DNA of 64,000 nucleotides from Amia ocellicauda (GCF_036373705.1 NC_089863.1:4361444-4425443), one strand, 5' to 3'. Shown: positions 9,254 to 22,171, numbered from the stretch's first letter. Program-made: numbers and translations. Notes: a model not told the origin generated them from the sequence alone.

Positions 9254-9326
9254 TGGAGAATGCGGGCATCGGTCCCGCCACCTCTCGCATGCTAAGCGAG
9301 CGCTCTACCATCTGAGCTAATTCCCC
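9254..9326 (-). tRNA. tRNA-Ala (AGC), unit 6
   Basis: Full-length copy, anticodon AGC, C55. Confidence 0.87.
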
Positions 9327-9468
9327 GCTGCTTCCTGTGGCAGCACCGCCCTGTGCAGCGCCGGCTGCAGGTTCGCTCTGAACTTTGCATCCCTTTGGGT
9401 TCACTGATACCCTGTTCCAGGACAGAAGAAGCTGTTTCCATCGGATTGCTTGAGTGCGTCCAAACGTG

Positions 9469-9541
9469 GGGCCAGTGGCGCAATGGATAACGCGTCTGAC
9501 TACGAATCAGAAGACTGTAGGTTCGACTCCTACCTGGCTCG
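9469..9541 (+). tRNA. tRNA-Arg (ACG), unit 6
   Basis: Intact gene; anticodon at 9502-9504, TTTT stop at 9568-9571. Confidence 0.95.
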
Positions 9542-9972
9542 ACAGCATCTACAACCAACTCTCACTGTTTTCTTCTCATATCTGGCGACCAGCAGCACTA
9601 CATCATAGTGTGCCGGACCAGGCATGGGAGGACCATCAAAGTCACCGCTACCACACTCCAATCTCATTCCATGATGATTATCAAACCATTGCACCAGTGT
9701 GACTGAGGTGCAACATACATTCAATGTGTTCATGGCTCCATCTGCTCATTCAATTCAACCTGTACCCGACTGCTGCCTCTCACCTGAACCGTAGTCAACA
9801 GAAATGCGCACTTGTATCACACCTTGTCGACACTGTTAATGTGTCATTGACACCCAATATCCTGACATGTTGCTTAATCCGTTTAATCTCAATTCTTTCA
9901 TAATAAGACTCTGTTACAATAAGACACTTCCACAACACTACATTCATTTGAACAGATAATCACTTTTGAATA

Positions 9973-10197
9973 CAGTGTGGAGTAGTGGTTTGGGCTCTGT
10001 ACCCTGTAGCACAGCACGGTGTGTGCAATCTCTGGTACACTTACTACTCTTGAGCAAGGGACTTTAGCTAGATTGCACCAGTTAATGCCCACCCATGCCA
10101 ATGGGTTAAGTGTAAGGAAAACAAAATGTGGTAATATCTCGTTAACATCTGTAAGTCACCCTGGCTATGGTGTCTGCTAAGAAATCGAATTAAAAAA
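9973..10197 (+). mobile_element. SINE copy, unit 7
   Basis: Same site and form as in unit 1. Confidence 0.68.
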
Positions 10198-10840
10198 TAC
10201 GTTGATATGAATCTCCATTGATTTATTTCTGTGTTCAACATGTATAATTCATGTATTTATTATTATCTTCTCTCTGCATTTATTTTTAATTCTGCCTTGG
10301 ATTATCCTCCATACATGTCGCACAAATGAATGTACAATGCATTCTGGCCCTTCTCATCACTACAACAAGCAAAGGCAAAATATGAAAGAGAACGTGAGTT
10401 GAAAAGGTGAGGTGGTGTTTTTCTCTTTATATCTCTATTTACAGAGTAGACGAAATGCAGAGGAGGAAATATAAATAGAAAAGAAGAAAAAATGTCAACG
10501 AAGAACTGTAAATGCACAGAGGGAAATGTGAACATAAAATTGGTATTACATACGGACATACGTTTTTTCTTAGATCTATGTAAAAATGTAATATTTTATA
10601 GCATAGAGCGAAGTAATATGAACTGATACAGAATATTAGATGAAGTCTAAATACATCTGTTTGTTCAAGACAGAATACACTATTGTTCTTGTTGTGAATA
10701 CATTGGGGTGGATATATTTACGAATGGTATGGTGGTTGTGATCAAGAAGTGAAAAATGATGACCCCTCGTATGCTTGTGAGGATCTCAGCAGGGCTGTCC
10801 TGCGGGCTGAAGACGGGTCTGGTAGCAGATGAAGGAGCTC

Positions 10841-10913
10841 TGGAGAATGCGGGCATCGGTCCCGCCACCTCTCGCATGCTAAGCGAGCGCTCTACCATCT
10901 GAGCTAATTCCCC
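10841..10913 (-). tRNA. tRNA-Ala (AGC), unit 7
   Basis: Full-length copy, anticodon AGC, C55. The unit is 1587 bp because of a 2-bp loss near 10680 in the spacer, outside the gene. Confidence 0.87.
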
Positions 10914-11055
10914 GCTGCTTCCTGTGGCAGCACCGCCCTGTGCAGCGCCGGCTGCAGGTTCGCTCTGAACTTTGCATCCCTTTGGGTTCACTGATACCCT
11001 GTTCCAGGACAGAAGAAGCTGTTTCCATCGGATTGCTTGAGTGCGTCCAAACGTG

Positions 11056-11128
11056 GGGCCAGTGGCGCAATGGATAACGCGTCTGACTACGAATCAGAAG
11101 ACTGTAGGTTCGACTCCTACCTGGCTCG
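11056..11128 (+). tRNA. tRNA-Arg (ACG), unit 7
   Basis: Intact gene; anticodon at 11089-11091, TTTT stop at 11155-11158. Confidence 0.95.
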
Positions 11129-11559
11129 ACAGCATCTACAACCAACTCTCACTGTTTTCTTCTCATATCTGGCGACCAGCAACACTACATCATAGTGTGC
11201 CTGACCAGGCATGGGAGGACCATCAAAGTCACCGCTACCACACTCCAATCTCATTCCATGATGATTATCAAACCATTGCACCAGTGTGACTGAGGTGCAA
11301 CATACATTCAATGTGTTCATGGCTCCATCTGCTCATTCAATTCAACCTGTACCCGACTGCTGCCTCTCACCTGAACCGTAGTCAACAGAAATGCGCACTT
11401 GTATCACACCTTGTCGACACTGTTAATGTGTCATTGACACCCAATATCCTGACATGTTGCTTAATCCGTTTAATCTCAATTCTTTCATAATAAGACTCTG
11501 TTACAATAAGACACTTCCACAACACTACATTCATTTGAATAGACAATCACTTTTGAATA

Positions 11560-11784
11560 CAGTGTGGAGTAGTGGTTTGGGCTCTGTACCCTGTAGCACA
11601 GCACGGTGTGTGCAATCTCTGGTACACTTACTACTCTTGAGCAAGGGACTTTAGCTAGATTGCACCAGTTAATGCCCACCCATGCCAATGGGTTAAGTGT
11701 AAGGAAAACAAAATGTGGTAATATCTCGTTAACATCTGTAAGTCACCCTGGCTATGGTGTCTGCTAAGAAATCGAATTAAAAAA
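11560..11784 (+). mobile_element. SINE copy, unit 8
   Basis: Same site and form as in unit 1. Confidence 0.68.
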
Positions 11785-12429
11785 TACGTTGATATGAATC
11801 TCCATTGATTTATTTCTGTGTTCAACATGTATAATTCATGTATTTATTATTATCTTCTCTCTGCATTTATTTTTAATTCTGCCTTGGATTATCCTCCATA
11901 CATGTCGCACAAATGAATGTACAATGCATTCTGGCCCTTCTCATCACTACAACAAGCAAAGGCAAAATATGAAAGAGAACGTGAGTTGAAAAGGTGAGGT
12001 GGTGTTTTTCTCTTTATATCTCTATTTACAGAGTAGACGAAATGCAGAGGAGGAAATATAAATAGAAAAGAAGAAAAAATGTCAACGAAGAACTGTAAAG
12101 GCACAGAGGGAAATGTGAACATAAAATTGGTATTACATACGGACATACGTTTTTTCTTAGATCTATGTAAAAATGTAATATTTTATAGCATAGAGCGAAG
12201 TAATATGAACTGATACAGAATATTAGATGAAGTCTAAATACATCTGTTTGTTCAAAACAGAATACACTGTATTGTTCTTGTTGTGAATACATTGGGGTGG
12301 ATATATTTACGAATGGTATGGTGGTTGTGATCAAGAAGTGAAAAATGACGACCCCTCGTATGCTTGTGAGGATCTCAGCAGGGCTGTCCTGCGGGCTGAA
12401 GACGGGTCTGGTAGCAGATGAAGGAGCTC

Positions 12430-12502
12430 TGGAGAATGCGGGCATCGGTCCCGCCACCTCTCGCATGCTAAGCGAGCGCTCTACCATCTGAGCTAATTCC
12501 CC
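12430..12502 (-). tRNA. tRNA-Ala (AGC), unit 8
   Basis: Full-length copy, anticodon AGC, C55. Unit 8 matches unit 1 at the variable sites checked. Confidence 0.87.
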
Positions 12503-12644
12503 GCTGCTTCCTGTGGCAGCACCGCCCTGTGCAGCGCCGGCTGCAGGTTCGCTCTGAACTTTGCATCCCTTTGGGTTCACTGATACCCTGTTCCAGGACA
12601 GAAGAAGCTGTTTCCATCGGATTGCTTGAGTGCGTCCAAACGTG

Positions 12645-12717
12645 GGGCCAGTGGCGCAATGGATAACGCGTCTGACTACGAATCAGAAGACTGTAGGTTC
12701 GACTCCTACCTGGCTCG
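12645..12717 (+). tRNA. tRNA-Arg (ACG), unit 8
   Basis: Intact gene; anticodon at 12678-12680, TTTT stop at 12744-12747. Confidence 0.95.
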
Positions 12718-13148
12718 ACAGCATCTACAACCAACTCTCACTGTTTTCTTCTCATATCTGGCGACCAGCAACACTACATCATAGTGTGCCGGACCAGGCA
12801 TGGGAGGACCATCAAAGTCACCGCTACCACACTCCAATCTCATTCCATGATGATTATCAAACCATTGCACCAGTGTGACTGAGGTGCAACATACATTCAA
12901 TGTCTTCATGGCTCCATCTGCTCATTCAATTCAACCTGTACCCGACTGCTGCCTCTCACCTGAAACGTAGTCAACAGAAATGCGCACTTGTATCACACCT
13001 TGTCGACACTGTTAATGTGTCATTGACACCCAATATCCTGACATGTTGCTTAATCCGTTTAATCTCAATTCTTTCATAATAAGACTCTGTTACAATAAGA
13101 CACTTCCACAACACTACATTCATTTGAATAGACAATCACTTTTGAATA

Positions 13149-13373
13149 CAGTGTGGAGTAGTGGTTTGGGCTCTGTACCCTGTAGCACAGCACGGTGTGT
13201 GCAATCTCTGGTACACTTACTACTCTTGAGCAAGGGACTTTAGCTAGATTGCACCAGTTAATGCCCACCCATGCCAATGGGTTAAGTGTAAGGAAAACAA
13301 AATGTGGTAATATCTCGTTAACATCTGTAAGTCACCCTGGCTATGGTGTCTGCTAAGAAATCGAATTAAAAAA
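13149..13373 (+). mobile_element. SINE copy, unit 9
   Basis: Same site and form as in unit 1. Confidence 0.68.
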
Positions 13374-14018
13374 TACGTTGATATGAATCTCCATTGATTT
13401 ATTTCTGTGTTCAACATGTATAATTCATGTATTTATTATTATCTTCTCTCTGCATTTATTTTTAATTCTGCCTTGGATTATCCTCCATACATGTCGCACA
13501 AATGAATGTACAATGCATTCTGGCCCTTCTCATCACTACAACAAGCAAAGGCAAAATATGAAAGAGAACGTGAGTTGAAAAGGTGAGGTGGTGTTTTTCT
13601 CTTTATATCTCTATTTACAGAGTAGACGAAATGCAGAGGAGGAAATATAAATAGAAAAGAAGAAAAAATGTCAACGAAGAAATGTAAAGGCACAGAGGGA
13701 AATGTGAACATAAAATTGGTATTACATACGGACATACGTTTTTTCTTAGATCTATGTAAAAATGTAATATTTTATAGCATAGAGCGAAGTAATATGAACT
13801 GATACAGAATATTAGATGAAGTCTAAATACATCTGTTTGTTCAAAACAGAATACACTGTATTGTTCTTGTTGTGAATACATTGGGGTGGATATATTTACG
13901 AATGGTATGGTGGTTGTGATCAAGAAGTGAAAAATGACGACCCCTCGTATGCTTGTGAGGATCTCAGCAGGGCTGTCCTGCGGGCTGAAGACGGGTCTGG
14001 TAGCAGATGAAGGAGCTC

Positions 14019-14091
14019 TGGAGAATGCGGGCATCGGTCCCGCCACCTCTCGCATGCTAAGCGAGCGCTCTACCATCTGAGCTAATTCCCC
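14019..14091 (-). tRNA. tRNA-Ala (AGC), unit 9
   Basis: Full-length copy, anticodon AGC, C55. Unit 9 is the counterpart of unit 2. Confidence 0.87.
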
Positions 14092-14233
14092 GCTGCTTCC
14101 TGTGGCAGCACCGCCCTGTGCAGCGCCGGCTGCAGGTTCGCTCTGAACTTTGCATCCCTTTGGGTTCACTGATACCCTGTTCCAGGACAGAAGAAGCTGT
14201 TTCCATCGGATTGCTTGAGTGCGTCCAAACGTG

Positions 14234-14306
14234 GGGCCAGTGGCGCAATGGATAACGCGTCTGACTACGAATCAGAAGACTGTAGGTTCGACTCCTACCT
14301 GGCTCG
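14234..14306 (+). tRNA. tRNA-Arg (ACG), unit 9, terminator weakened
   Basis: The gene body is intact, with anticodon ACG at 14267-14269. As in unit 2 the TTTT stop is GTTT, leaving TTT at 14334-14336, so the two copies descend from one variant. Confidence 0.94.
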
Positions 14307-14737
14307 ACAGCATCTACAATCAACTCTCACTGGTTTCTTCTCATATCTGGCGACCAGCAACACTACATCATAGTGTGCCGGACCAGGCATGGGAGGACCA
14401 TCAAAGTCACCGCTACCACACTCCAATCTCATTCCATGATGATTATCAAACCATTGCACCAGTGTGACTGAGGTGCAACATACATTCAATGTGTTCATGG
14501 CTCCATCTGCTCATTCAATTCAACCTGTACCCGACTGCTGCCTCTCACCTGAACCGTAGTCAACAGAAATGCGCACTTGTATCACACCTTGTCGACACTG
14601 TTAATGTGTCATTGACACCCAATATCCTGACATGTTGCTTAATCCGTTTAATCTCAATTCTTTCATAATAAGACTCTGTTACAATAAGACACTTCCACAA
14701 CACTACATTCATTTGAATAGACAATCACTTTTGAATA

Positions 14738-14962
14738 CAGTGTGGAGTAGTGGTTTGGGCTCTGTACCCTGTAGCACAGCACGGTGTGTGCAATCTCTGG
14801 TACACTTACTACTCTTGAGCAAGGGACTTTAGCTAGATTGCACCAGTTAATGCCCACCCATGCCAATGGGTTAAGTGTAAGGAAAACAAAATGTGGTAAT
14901 ATCTCGTTAACATCTGTAAGTCACCCTGGCTATGGTGTCTGCTAAGAAATCGAATTAAAAAA
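14738..14962 (+). mobile_element. SINE copy, unit 10
   Basis: Same site and form as in unit 1. Confidence 0.68.
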
Positions 14963-15607
14963 TACGTTGATATGAATCTCCATTGATTTATTTCTGTGTT
15001 CAACATGTATAATTCATGTATTTATTATTATCTTCTCTCTGCATTTATTTTTAATTCTGCCTTGGATTATCCTCCATACATGTCGCACAAATGAATGTAC
15101 AATGCATTCTGGCCCTTCTCATCACTACAACAAGCAAAGGCAAAATATGAAAGAGAACGTGAGTTGAAAAGGTGAGGTGGTGTTTTTCTCTTTATATCTC
15201 TATTTACAGAGTAGACGAAATGCAGAGGAGGAAATATAAATAGAAAAGAAGAAAAAATGTCAACGAAGAACTGTAAAGGCACAGAGGGAAATGTGAACAT
15301 AAAATTGGTATTACATACGGACATACGTTTTTTCTTAGATCTATGTAAAAATGTAATATTTTATAGCATAGAGCGAAGTAATATGAACTGATACAGAATA
15401 TTAGATGAAGTCTAAATACATCTGTTTGTTCAAAACAGAATACACTGTATTGTTCTTGTTGTGAATACATTGGGGTGGATATATTTACGAATGGTATGGT
15501 GGTTGTGATCAAGAAGTGAAAAATGACGACCCCTCGTATGCTTGTGAGGATCTCAGCAGGGCTGTCCTGCGGGCTGAAGACGGGTCTGGTAGCAGATGAA
15601 GGAGCTC

Positions 15608-15680
15608 TGGAGAATGCGGGCATCGGTCCCGCCACCTCTCGCATGCTAAGCGAGCGCTCTACCATCTGAGCTAATTCCCC
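15608..15680 (-). tRNA. tRNA-Ala (AGC), unit 10
   Basis: Full-length copy, anticodon AGC, C55. Confidence 0.87.
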
Positions 15681-15822
15681 GCTGCTTCCTGTGGCAGCAC
15701 CGCCCTGTGCAGCGCCGGCTGCAGGTTCGCTCTGAACTTTGCATCCCTTTGGGTTCACTGATACCCTGTTCCAGGACAGAAGAAGCTGTTTCCATCGGAT
15801 TGCTTGAGTGCGTCCAAACGTG

Positions 15823-15895
15823 GGGCCAGTGGCGCAATGGATAACGCGTCTGACTACGAATCAGAAGACTGTAGGTTCGACTCCTACCTGGCTCG
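15823..15895 (+). tRNA. tRNA-Arg (ACG), unit 10
   Basis: Intact gene; anticodon at 15856-15858, TTTT stop at 15922-15925. Confidence 0.95.
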
Positions 15896-16326
15896 ACAGC
15901 ATCTACAACCAACTCTCACTGTTTTCTTCTCATATCTGGCGACCAGCAGCACTACATCATAGTGTGCCGGACCAGGCATGGGAGGACCATCAAAGTCACC
16001 GCTACCACACTCCAATCTCATTCCATGATGATTATCAAACCATTGCACCAGTGTGACTGAGGTGCAACATACATTCAATGTGTTCATGGCTCCATCTGCT
16101 CATTCAATTCAACCTGTACCCGACTGCTGCCTCTCACCTGAAACGTAGTCAACAGAAATGCGCACTTGTATCACACCTTGTCGACACTGTTAATGTGTCA
16201 TTGACACCCAATATCCTGACATGTTGCTTAATCCGTTTAATCTCAATTCTTTCATAATAAGACTCTGTTACAATAAGACACTTCCACAACACTACATTCA
16301 TTTGAATAGACAATCACTTTTGAATA

Positions 16327-16551
16327 CAGTGTGGAGTAGTGGTTTGGGCTCTGTACCCTGTAGCACAGCACGGTGTGTGCAATCTCTGGTACACTTACTA
16401 CTCTTGAGCAAGGGACTTTAGCTAGATTGCACCAGTTAATGCCCACCCATGCCAATGGGTTAAGTGTAAGGAAAACAAAATGTGGTAATATCTCGTTAAC
16501 ATCTGTAAGTCACCCTGGCTATGGTGTCTGCTAAGAAATCGAATTAAAAAA
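16327..16551 (+). mobile_element. SINE copy, unit 11
   Basis: Same site and form as in unit 1; the complete counterpart of the gapped copy in unit 4. Confidence 0.68.
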
Positions 16552-17196
16552 TACGTTGATATGAATCTCCATTGATTTATTTCTGTGTTCAACATGTATA
16601 ATTCATGTATTTATTATTATCTTCTCTCTGCATTTATTTTTAATTCTGCCTTGGATTATCCTCCATACATGTCGCACAAATGAATGTACAATGCATTCTG
16701 GCCCTTCTCATCACTACAACAAGCAAAGGCAAAATATGAAAGAGAACGTGAGTTGAAAAGGTGAGGTGGTGTTTTTCTCTTTATATCTCTATTTACAGAG
16801 TAGACGAAATGCAGAGGAGGAAATATAAATAGAAAAGAAGAAAAAATGTCAACGAAGAACTGTAAAGGCACAGAGGGAAATGTGAACATAAAATTGGTAT
16901 TACATACGGACATACGTTTTTTCTTAGATCTATGTAAAAATGTAATATTTTATAGCATAGAGCGAAGTAATATGAACTGATACAGAATATTAGATGAAGT
17001 CTAAATACATCTGTTTGTTCAAAACAGAATACACTGTATTGTTCTTGTTGTGAATACATTGGGGTGGATATATTTACGAATGGTATGGTGGTTGTGATCA
17101 AGAAGTGAAAAATGACGACCCCTCGTATGCTTGTGAGGATCTCAGCAGGGCTGTCCTGCGGGCTGAAGACGGGTCTGGTAGCAGATGAAGGAGCTC

Positions 17197-17269
17197 TGGA
17201 GAATGCGGGCATCGGTCCCGCCACCTCTCGCATGCTAAGCGAGCGCTCTACCATCTGAGCTAATTCCCC
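17197..17269 (-). tRNA. tRNA-Ala (AGC), unit 11
   Basis: Full-length copy, anticodon AGC, C55. Confidence 0.87.
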
Positions 17270-17411
17270 GCTGCTTCCTGTGGCAGCACCGCCCTGTGCA
17301 GCGCCGGCTGCAGGTTCGCTCTGAACTTTGCATCCCTTTGGGTTCACTGATACCCTGTTCCAGGACAGAAGAAGCTGTTTCCATCGGATTGCTTGAGTGC
17401 GTCCAAACGTG

Positions 17412-17484
17412 GGGCCAGTGGCGCAATGGATAACGCGTCTGACTACGAATCAGAAGACTGTAGGTTCGACTCCTACCTGGCTCG
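17412..17484 (+). tRNA. tRNA-Arg (ACG), unit 11
   Basis: Intact gene; anticodon at 17445-17447, TTTT stop at 17511-17514. Confidence 0.95.
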
Positions 17485-17915
17485 ACAGCATCTACAACCA
17501 ACTCTCACTGTTTTCTTCTCATATCTGGCGACCAGCAACACTACATCATAGTGTGCCGGACCAGGCATGGGAGGACCATCAAAGTCACCGCTACCACACT
17601 CCAATCTCATTCCATGATGATTATCAAACCATTGCACCAGTGTGACTGAGGTGCAACATACATTCAATGTCTTCATGGCTCCATCTGCTCATTCAATTCA
17701 ACCTGTACCCGACTGCTGCCTCTCACCTGAACCGTAGTCAACAGAAATGCGCACTTGTATCACACCTTGTCGACACTGTTAATGTGTCATTGACACCCAA
17801 TATCCTGACATGTTGCTTAATCCGTTTAATCTCAATTCTTTCATAATAAGACTCTGTTACAATAAGACACTTCCACAACACTACATTCATTTGAATAGAC
17901 AATCACTTTTGAATA

Positions 17916-18140
17916 CAGTGTGGAGTAGTGGTTTGGGCTCTGTACCCTGTAGCACAGCACGGTGTGTGCAATCTCTGGTACACTTACTACTCTTGAGCAA
18001 GGGACTTTAGCTAGATTGCACCAGTTAATGCCCACCCATGCCAATGGGTTAAGTGTAAGGAAAACAAAATGTGGTAATATCTCGTTAACATCTGTAAGTC
18101 ACCCTGGCTATGGTGTCTGCTAAGAAATCGAATTAAAAAA
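17916..18140 (+). mobile_element. SINE copy, unit 12
   Basis: Same site and form as in unit 1. Confidence 0.68.
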
Positions 18141-18785
18141 TACGTTGATATGAATCTCCATTGATTTATTTCTGTGTTCAACATGTATAATTCATGTATT
18201 TATTATTATCTTCTCTCTGCATTTATTTTTAATTCTGCCTTGGATTATCCTCCATACATGTCGCACAAATGAATGTACAATGCATTCTGGCCCTTCTCAT
18301 CACTACAACAAGCAAAGGCAAAATATGAAAGAGAACGTGAGTTGAAAAGGTGAGGTGGTGTTTTTCTCTTTATATCTCTATTTACAGAGTAGACGAAATG
18401 CAGAGGAGGAAATATAAATAGAAAAGAAGAAAAAATGTCAACGAAGAACTGTAAAGGCACAGAGGGAAATGTGAACATAAAATTGGTATTACATACGGAC
18501 ATACGTTTTTTCTTAGATCTATGTAAAAATGTAATATTTTATAGCATAGAGCGAAGTAATATGAACTGATACAGAATATTAGATGAAGTCTAAATACATC
18601 TGTTTGTTCAAAACAGAATACACTGTATTGTTCTTGTTGTGAATACATTGGGGTGGATATATTTACGAATGGTATGGTGGTTGTGATCAAGAAGTGAAAA
18701 ATGACGACCCCTCGTATGCTTGTGAGGATCTCAGCAGGGCTGTCCTGCGGGCTGAAGACGGGTCTGGTAGCAGATGAAGGAGCTC

Positions 18786-18858
18786 TGGAGAATGCGGGCA
18801 TCGGTCCCGCCACCTCTCGCATGCTAAGCGAGCGCTCTACCATCTGAGCTAATTCCCC
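18786..18858 (-). tRNA. tRNA-Ala (AGC), unit 12
   Basis: Full-length copy, anticodon AGC, C55. Confidence 0.87.
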
Positions 18859-19000
18859 GCTGCTTCCTGTGGCAGCACCGCCCTGTGCAGCGCCGGCTGC
18901 AGGTTCGCTCTGAACTTTGCATCCCTTTGGGTTCACTGATACCCTGTTCCAGGACAGAAGAAGCTGTTTCCATCGGATTGATTGAGTGCGTCCAAACGTT

Positions 19001-19073
19001 GGGCCAGTGGCGCAATGGATAACGCGTCTGACTACGAATCAGAAGACTGTAGGTTCGACTCCTACCTGGCTCG
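19001..19073 (+). tRNA. tRNA-Arg (ACG), unit 12
   Basis: Gene body intact; anticodon at 19034-19036, TTTT stop at 19100-19103. The base just before the gene is T instead of G, and the trailer starts AAAG instead of ACAG. This flank type is shared with units 15, 16 and 19. Confidence 0.95.
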
Positions 19074-19504
19074 AAAGCATCTACATCCAACTCTCGCTGT
19101 TTTCTTCTCATATCTGGCGACCAGCAGCACTACATCATAGTGTGCCGGACCAGGCATGGGAGGACCATCAAAGTCACCGCTACCACACTCCAATCTCATT
19201 CCATGATGATTATCAAACCATTGCACCAGTGTGACTGAGGTGCAACATACATTCAATGTGTTCATGGCTCCATCTGCTCATTCAATTCAACCTGTACCCG
19301 ACTGCTGCCTCTCACCTGAACCGTAGTCAACAGAAATGCGCACTTGTATCACACCTTGTCGACACTGTTAATGTGTCATTGACACCCAATAACCTGACAT
19401 GTTGCTTAATCCGTTTAATCTCAATTCTTTCATAATAAGACTCTGTTACAATAAGACACTTCCACAACACTACATTCATTTGAATAGACAATCACTTTTG
19501 AATA

Positions 19505-19728
19505 CAGTGTGGAGTAGTGGTTTGGGCTCTGTACCCTGTAGCACAGCACGGTGTGTGCAATCTCTGGTACACTTACTACTCTTGAGCAAGGGACTTTAGC
19601 TAGATTGCACCAGTTAATGCCCACCCATGCCAATGGGTTAAGTGTAAGGAAAACAAAATGTGGTAATATCTCGTTAACATCTGTAAGTCACCCTGGCTTT
19701 GGTGTCTGCTAAGAAATCGAGTTAAAGA
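19505..19728 (+). mobile_element. SINE copy, unit 13
   Basis: Same site. The tail has CCCTGGCTTTGG and an altered A-rich end (GAGTTAAAGATA), one base shorter; this tail type recurs in units 16, 17, 20, 24 and 26. Confidence 0.68.
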
Positions 19729-20381
19729 TACGTTGATATGAATCTCCATTGATTTATTTCTATGCTCAACATGTATAATTAATGTATATATTATTATCTT
19801 CTCTCTGCATTTATTTTTAATTCTGCCTTGGATTATCCTCCATACATGATAGCCTGTCGCACAAATGAATGTACAATGCATTCTGGCCCTTTTTATCACT
19901 ACAACAAGTAAAGCCAAAATATGAAAGAGAACGTGAGTTGAAAAGGTGAGGTGGTGTTTTTCTCTTTATATCTCTATTTACAGAGTAGACGAAATGCAGA
20001 GGAGGAAATATAAATAGAAAAGAAGAAAGAATGTCAACGAAGAACTGTAAATGCACAGAGGGAAATGTGAACATAAAATTGGTATTACATACGGACATAC
20101 GTTTTTTCTTAGATCTATGTAAAAATGTAATATTTTATAGCATAGAGCGAAGTAATATGAACTGATACAGAATATTAGATGAAGTCTAAATACATCTGTT
20201 TGTTCAAAACAGAATACACTGTATTGTTCTTGTTGTGAATACATTGGGGTGGATATATTTACGAATGGTATGGTGGTTGTGATCAAGAAGTGAAAAACGA
20301 CGACCCCTCGTATGCTTGTGAGGATCTCAGCAGGGCTGTCCTGCAGGCTGAAGACGGGTCTGGTAACAGATGAAGGAGCTC

Positions 20382-20449
20382 TGGAGAATGCGGGCATCGG
20401 TCCCGCCACCTATCGCATGCTAAGCGAGCGCTCTACCATCTGAGCTAAT
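20382..20449 (-). pseudogene. tRNA-Ala (AGC) truncated by the 87-bp deletion, unit 13
   Basis: Residues 6-73 remain, but the first five acceptor bases and the linker beyond them are gone. The new 5' neighbour would read AGGGT in place of GGGGA, so a weak acceptor helix with A1:C72 and T5:T68 mismatches could still form. Position 43 is also G to T, breaking the first anticodon-stem pair (C27:G43). It is probably not a functional tRNA. Confidence 0.85.
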
Positions 20450-20509
20450 ACCCTGTTCCAGGACAGAAGAAGCTGTTTCCATCGGATTGCTTGAGTGCGT
20501 CCAAACGTG

Positions 20510-20582
20510 GGGCCAGTGGCGCAATGGATAACGCGTCTGACTTCGAATCAGAAGACTGTAGGTTCGACTCCTACCTGGCTCG
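20510..20582 (+). tRNA. tRNA-Arg (TCG), unit 13
   Basis: Identical in fold to the ACG copies, but the wobble base is T, giving anticodon TCG at 20543-20545. Such a tRNA would read CGA and probably CGG rather than CGU/CGC/CGA. All identity-relevant pairs, A/B boxes and the TTTT stop (20609-20612) are kept. Confidence 0.94.
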
Positions 20583-21013
20583 ACAGCATCTACACCCAAC
20601 TCTCGCTGTTTTCTTCTCATATCTGGCGACCAGCAGCACTACATCATAGTGTGCCGGACCAGGCATGGGAGGACCATCAAAGTCACCGCTACCACACTCC
20701 AATCTCATTCCATGATGATTATCAAACCATTGCACCAGTGTGACTGAGGTGCAACATACATTCAATGTGTTCATGGCTCCATCTGCTCATTCAATTCAAC
20801 CTGTACCCGACTGCTGCCTCTCACCTGAACCGTAGTCAACAGAAATGCGCACTTGTATCACACCTTGTCGACACTGTTAATGTGTCATTGACACCCAATA
20901 ACCTGACATGTTGCTTAATCCGTTTAATCTCAATTCTTTCATAATAAGACTCTGTTACAATAAGACACTTCCACAACACTACATTCATTTGAATAGACAA
21001 TCACTTTTGAATA

Positions 21014-21238
21014 CAGTGTGGAGTAGTGGTTTGGGCTCTGTACCCTGTCGCACAGCACGGTGTGTGCAATCTCTGGTACACTTACTACTCTTGAGCAAGG
21101 GACTTTAGCTAGATTGCACCAGTTAATGCCCACCCATGCCAATGGGTTAAGTGTAAGGAAAACAAAATGTGGTAATATCTCGTTAACATCTGTAAGTCAC
21201 CCTGGCTTTGGTGTCTGCTAAGAAATCGAATTAAAAAA
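21014..21238 (+). mobile_element. SINE copy, unit 14
   Basis: Same site. The head has CCCTGTCGCAC and the tail CCCTGGCTTTGG, shared with units 18, 25 and 29. Confidence 0.68.
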
Positions 21239-21883
21239 TACGTTGATATGAATCTCCATTGATTTATTTCTGTGTTCAACATGTATAATTCATGTATTTA
21301 TTATTATCTTCTCTCTGCATTTATTTTTAATTCTGCCTTGGATTATCCTACATACATGTCGCACAAGTGAATGTACAATGCATTCTGGCCCTTCTCATCA
21401 CTACAACAAGCAAAGCCAAAATATGAAAGAGAAAGTGAGTTGAAAAGGTGAGGTGGTGTTTTTCTCTTTATATCTCTATTTACAGAGTAGACGAAATGCA
21501 GAGGAGGAAATATAAATAGAAAAGAAGAAAAAATGTCAACGAAGAACTGTAAAGGCACAGAGGGAAATGTGAACATAAAATTGGTATTACATACGGACAT
21601 ACGTTTTTTCTTAGATCTATGTAAAAATGTAATATTTTATAGCATAGAGCGAAGTAATATGAACTGATACAGAATATTAGATGAAGTCTAAATACATCTG
21701 TTTGTTCAAAACAGAATACACTGTATTGTTCTTGTTGTGAATACATTGGGGTGGATATATTTACGAATGGTATGGTGGTTGTGATCAAGAAGTGAAAAAT
21801 GACGACCCCTCGTATGCTTGTGAGGATCTCAGCAGGGCTGTCCTGCGGGCTGAAGACGGGTCTGGTAGCAGATGAAGGAGCTC

Positions 21884-21956
21884 TGGAGAATGCGGGCATC
21901 GGTCCCGCCACCTCTCGCATGCTAAGCGAGCGCTCTACCATCTGAGCTAATTCCCC
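21884..21956 (-). tRNA. tRNA-Ala (AGC), unit 14
   Basis: Full-length copy, anticodon AGC, C55. Confidence 0.87.
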
Positions 21957-22098
21957 GCTGCTTCCTGTGGCAGCACCGCCCTGTGCAGCGCCGGCTGCAG
22001 GTTCGCTCTGAACTTTGCATCCCTTTGGGTTCACTGATACCCTGTTCCAGGACAGAAGAAGCTGTTTCCATCGGATTGCTTGAGTGCGTCCAAACGTG

Positions 22099-22171
22099 GG
22101 GCCAGTGGCGCAATGGATAACGCGTCTGACTACGAATCAGAAGACTGTAGGTTCGACTCCTACCTGGCTCG
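22099..22171 (+). tRNA. tRNA-Arg (ACG), unit 14
   Basis: Intact gene; anticodon at 22132-22134, TTTT stop at 22198-22201. Confidence 0.95.

Larger units (their letters stand above)
11134..16346. repeat. Block matching 1-5213
   Basis: Counterpart of the window's first 5.2 kb, uninterrupted here. Past its end, unit 11 differs from the post-gap part of unit 4. Confidence 0.8.

Noticed and set aside
19849-19856. The 8-bp insertion as a transposon footprint
   Set aside because: It is short and shared by descent in five units; no element or clear target-site duplication is present, so its origin cannot be assigned.
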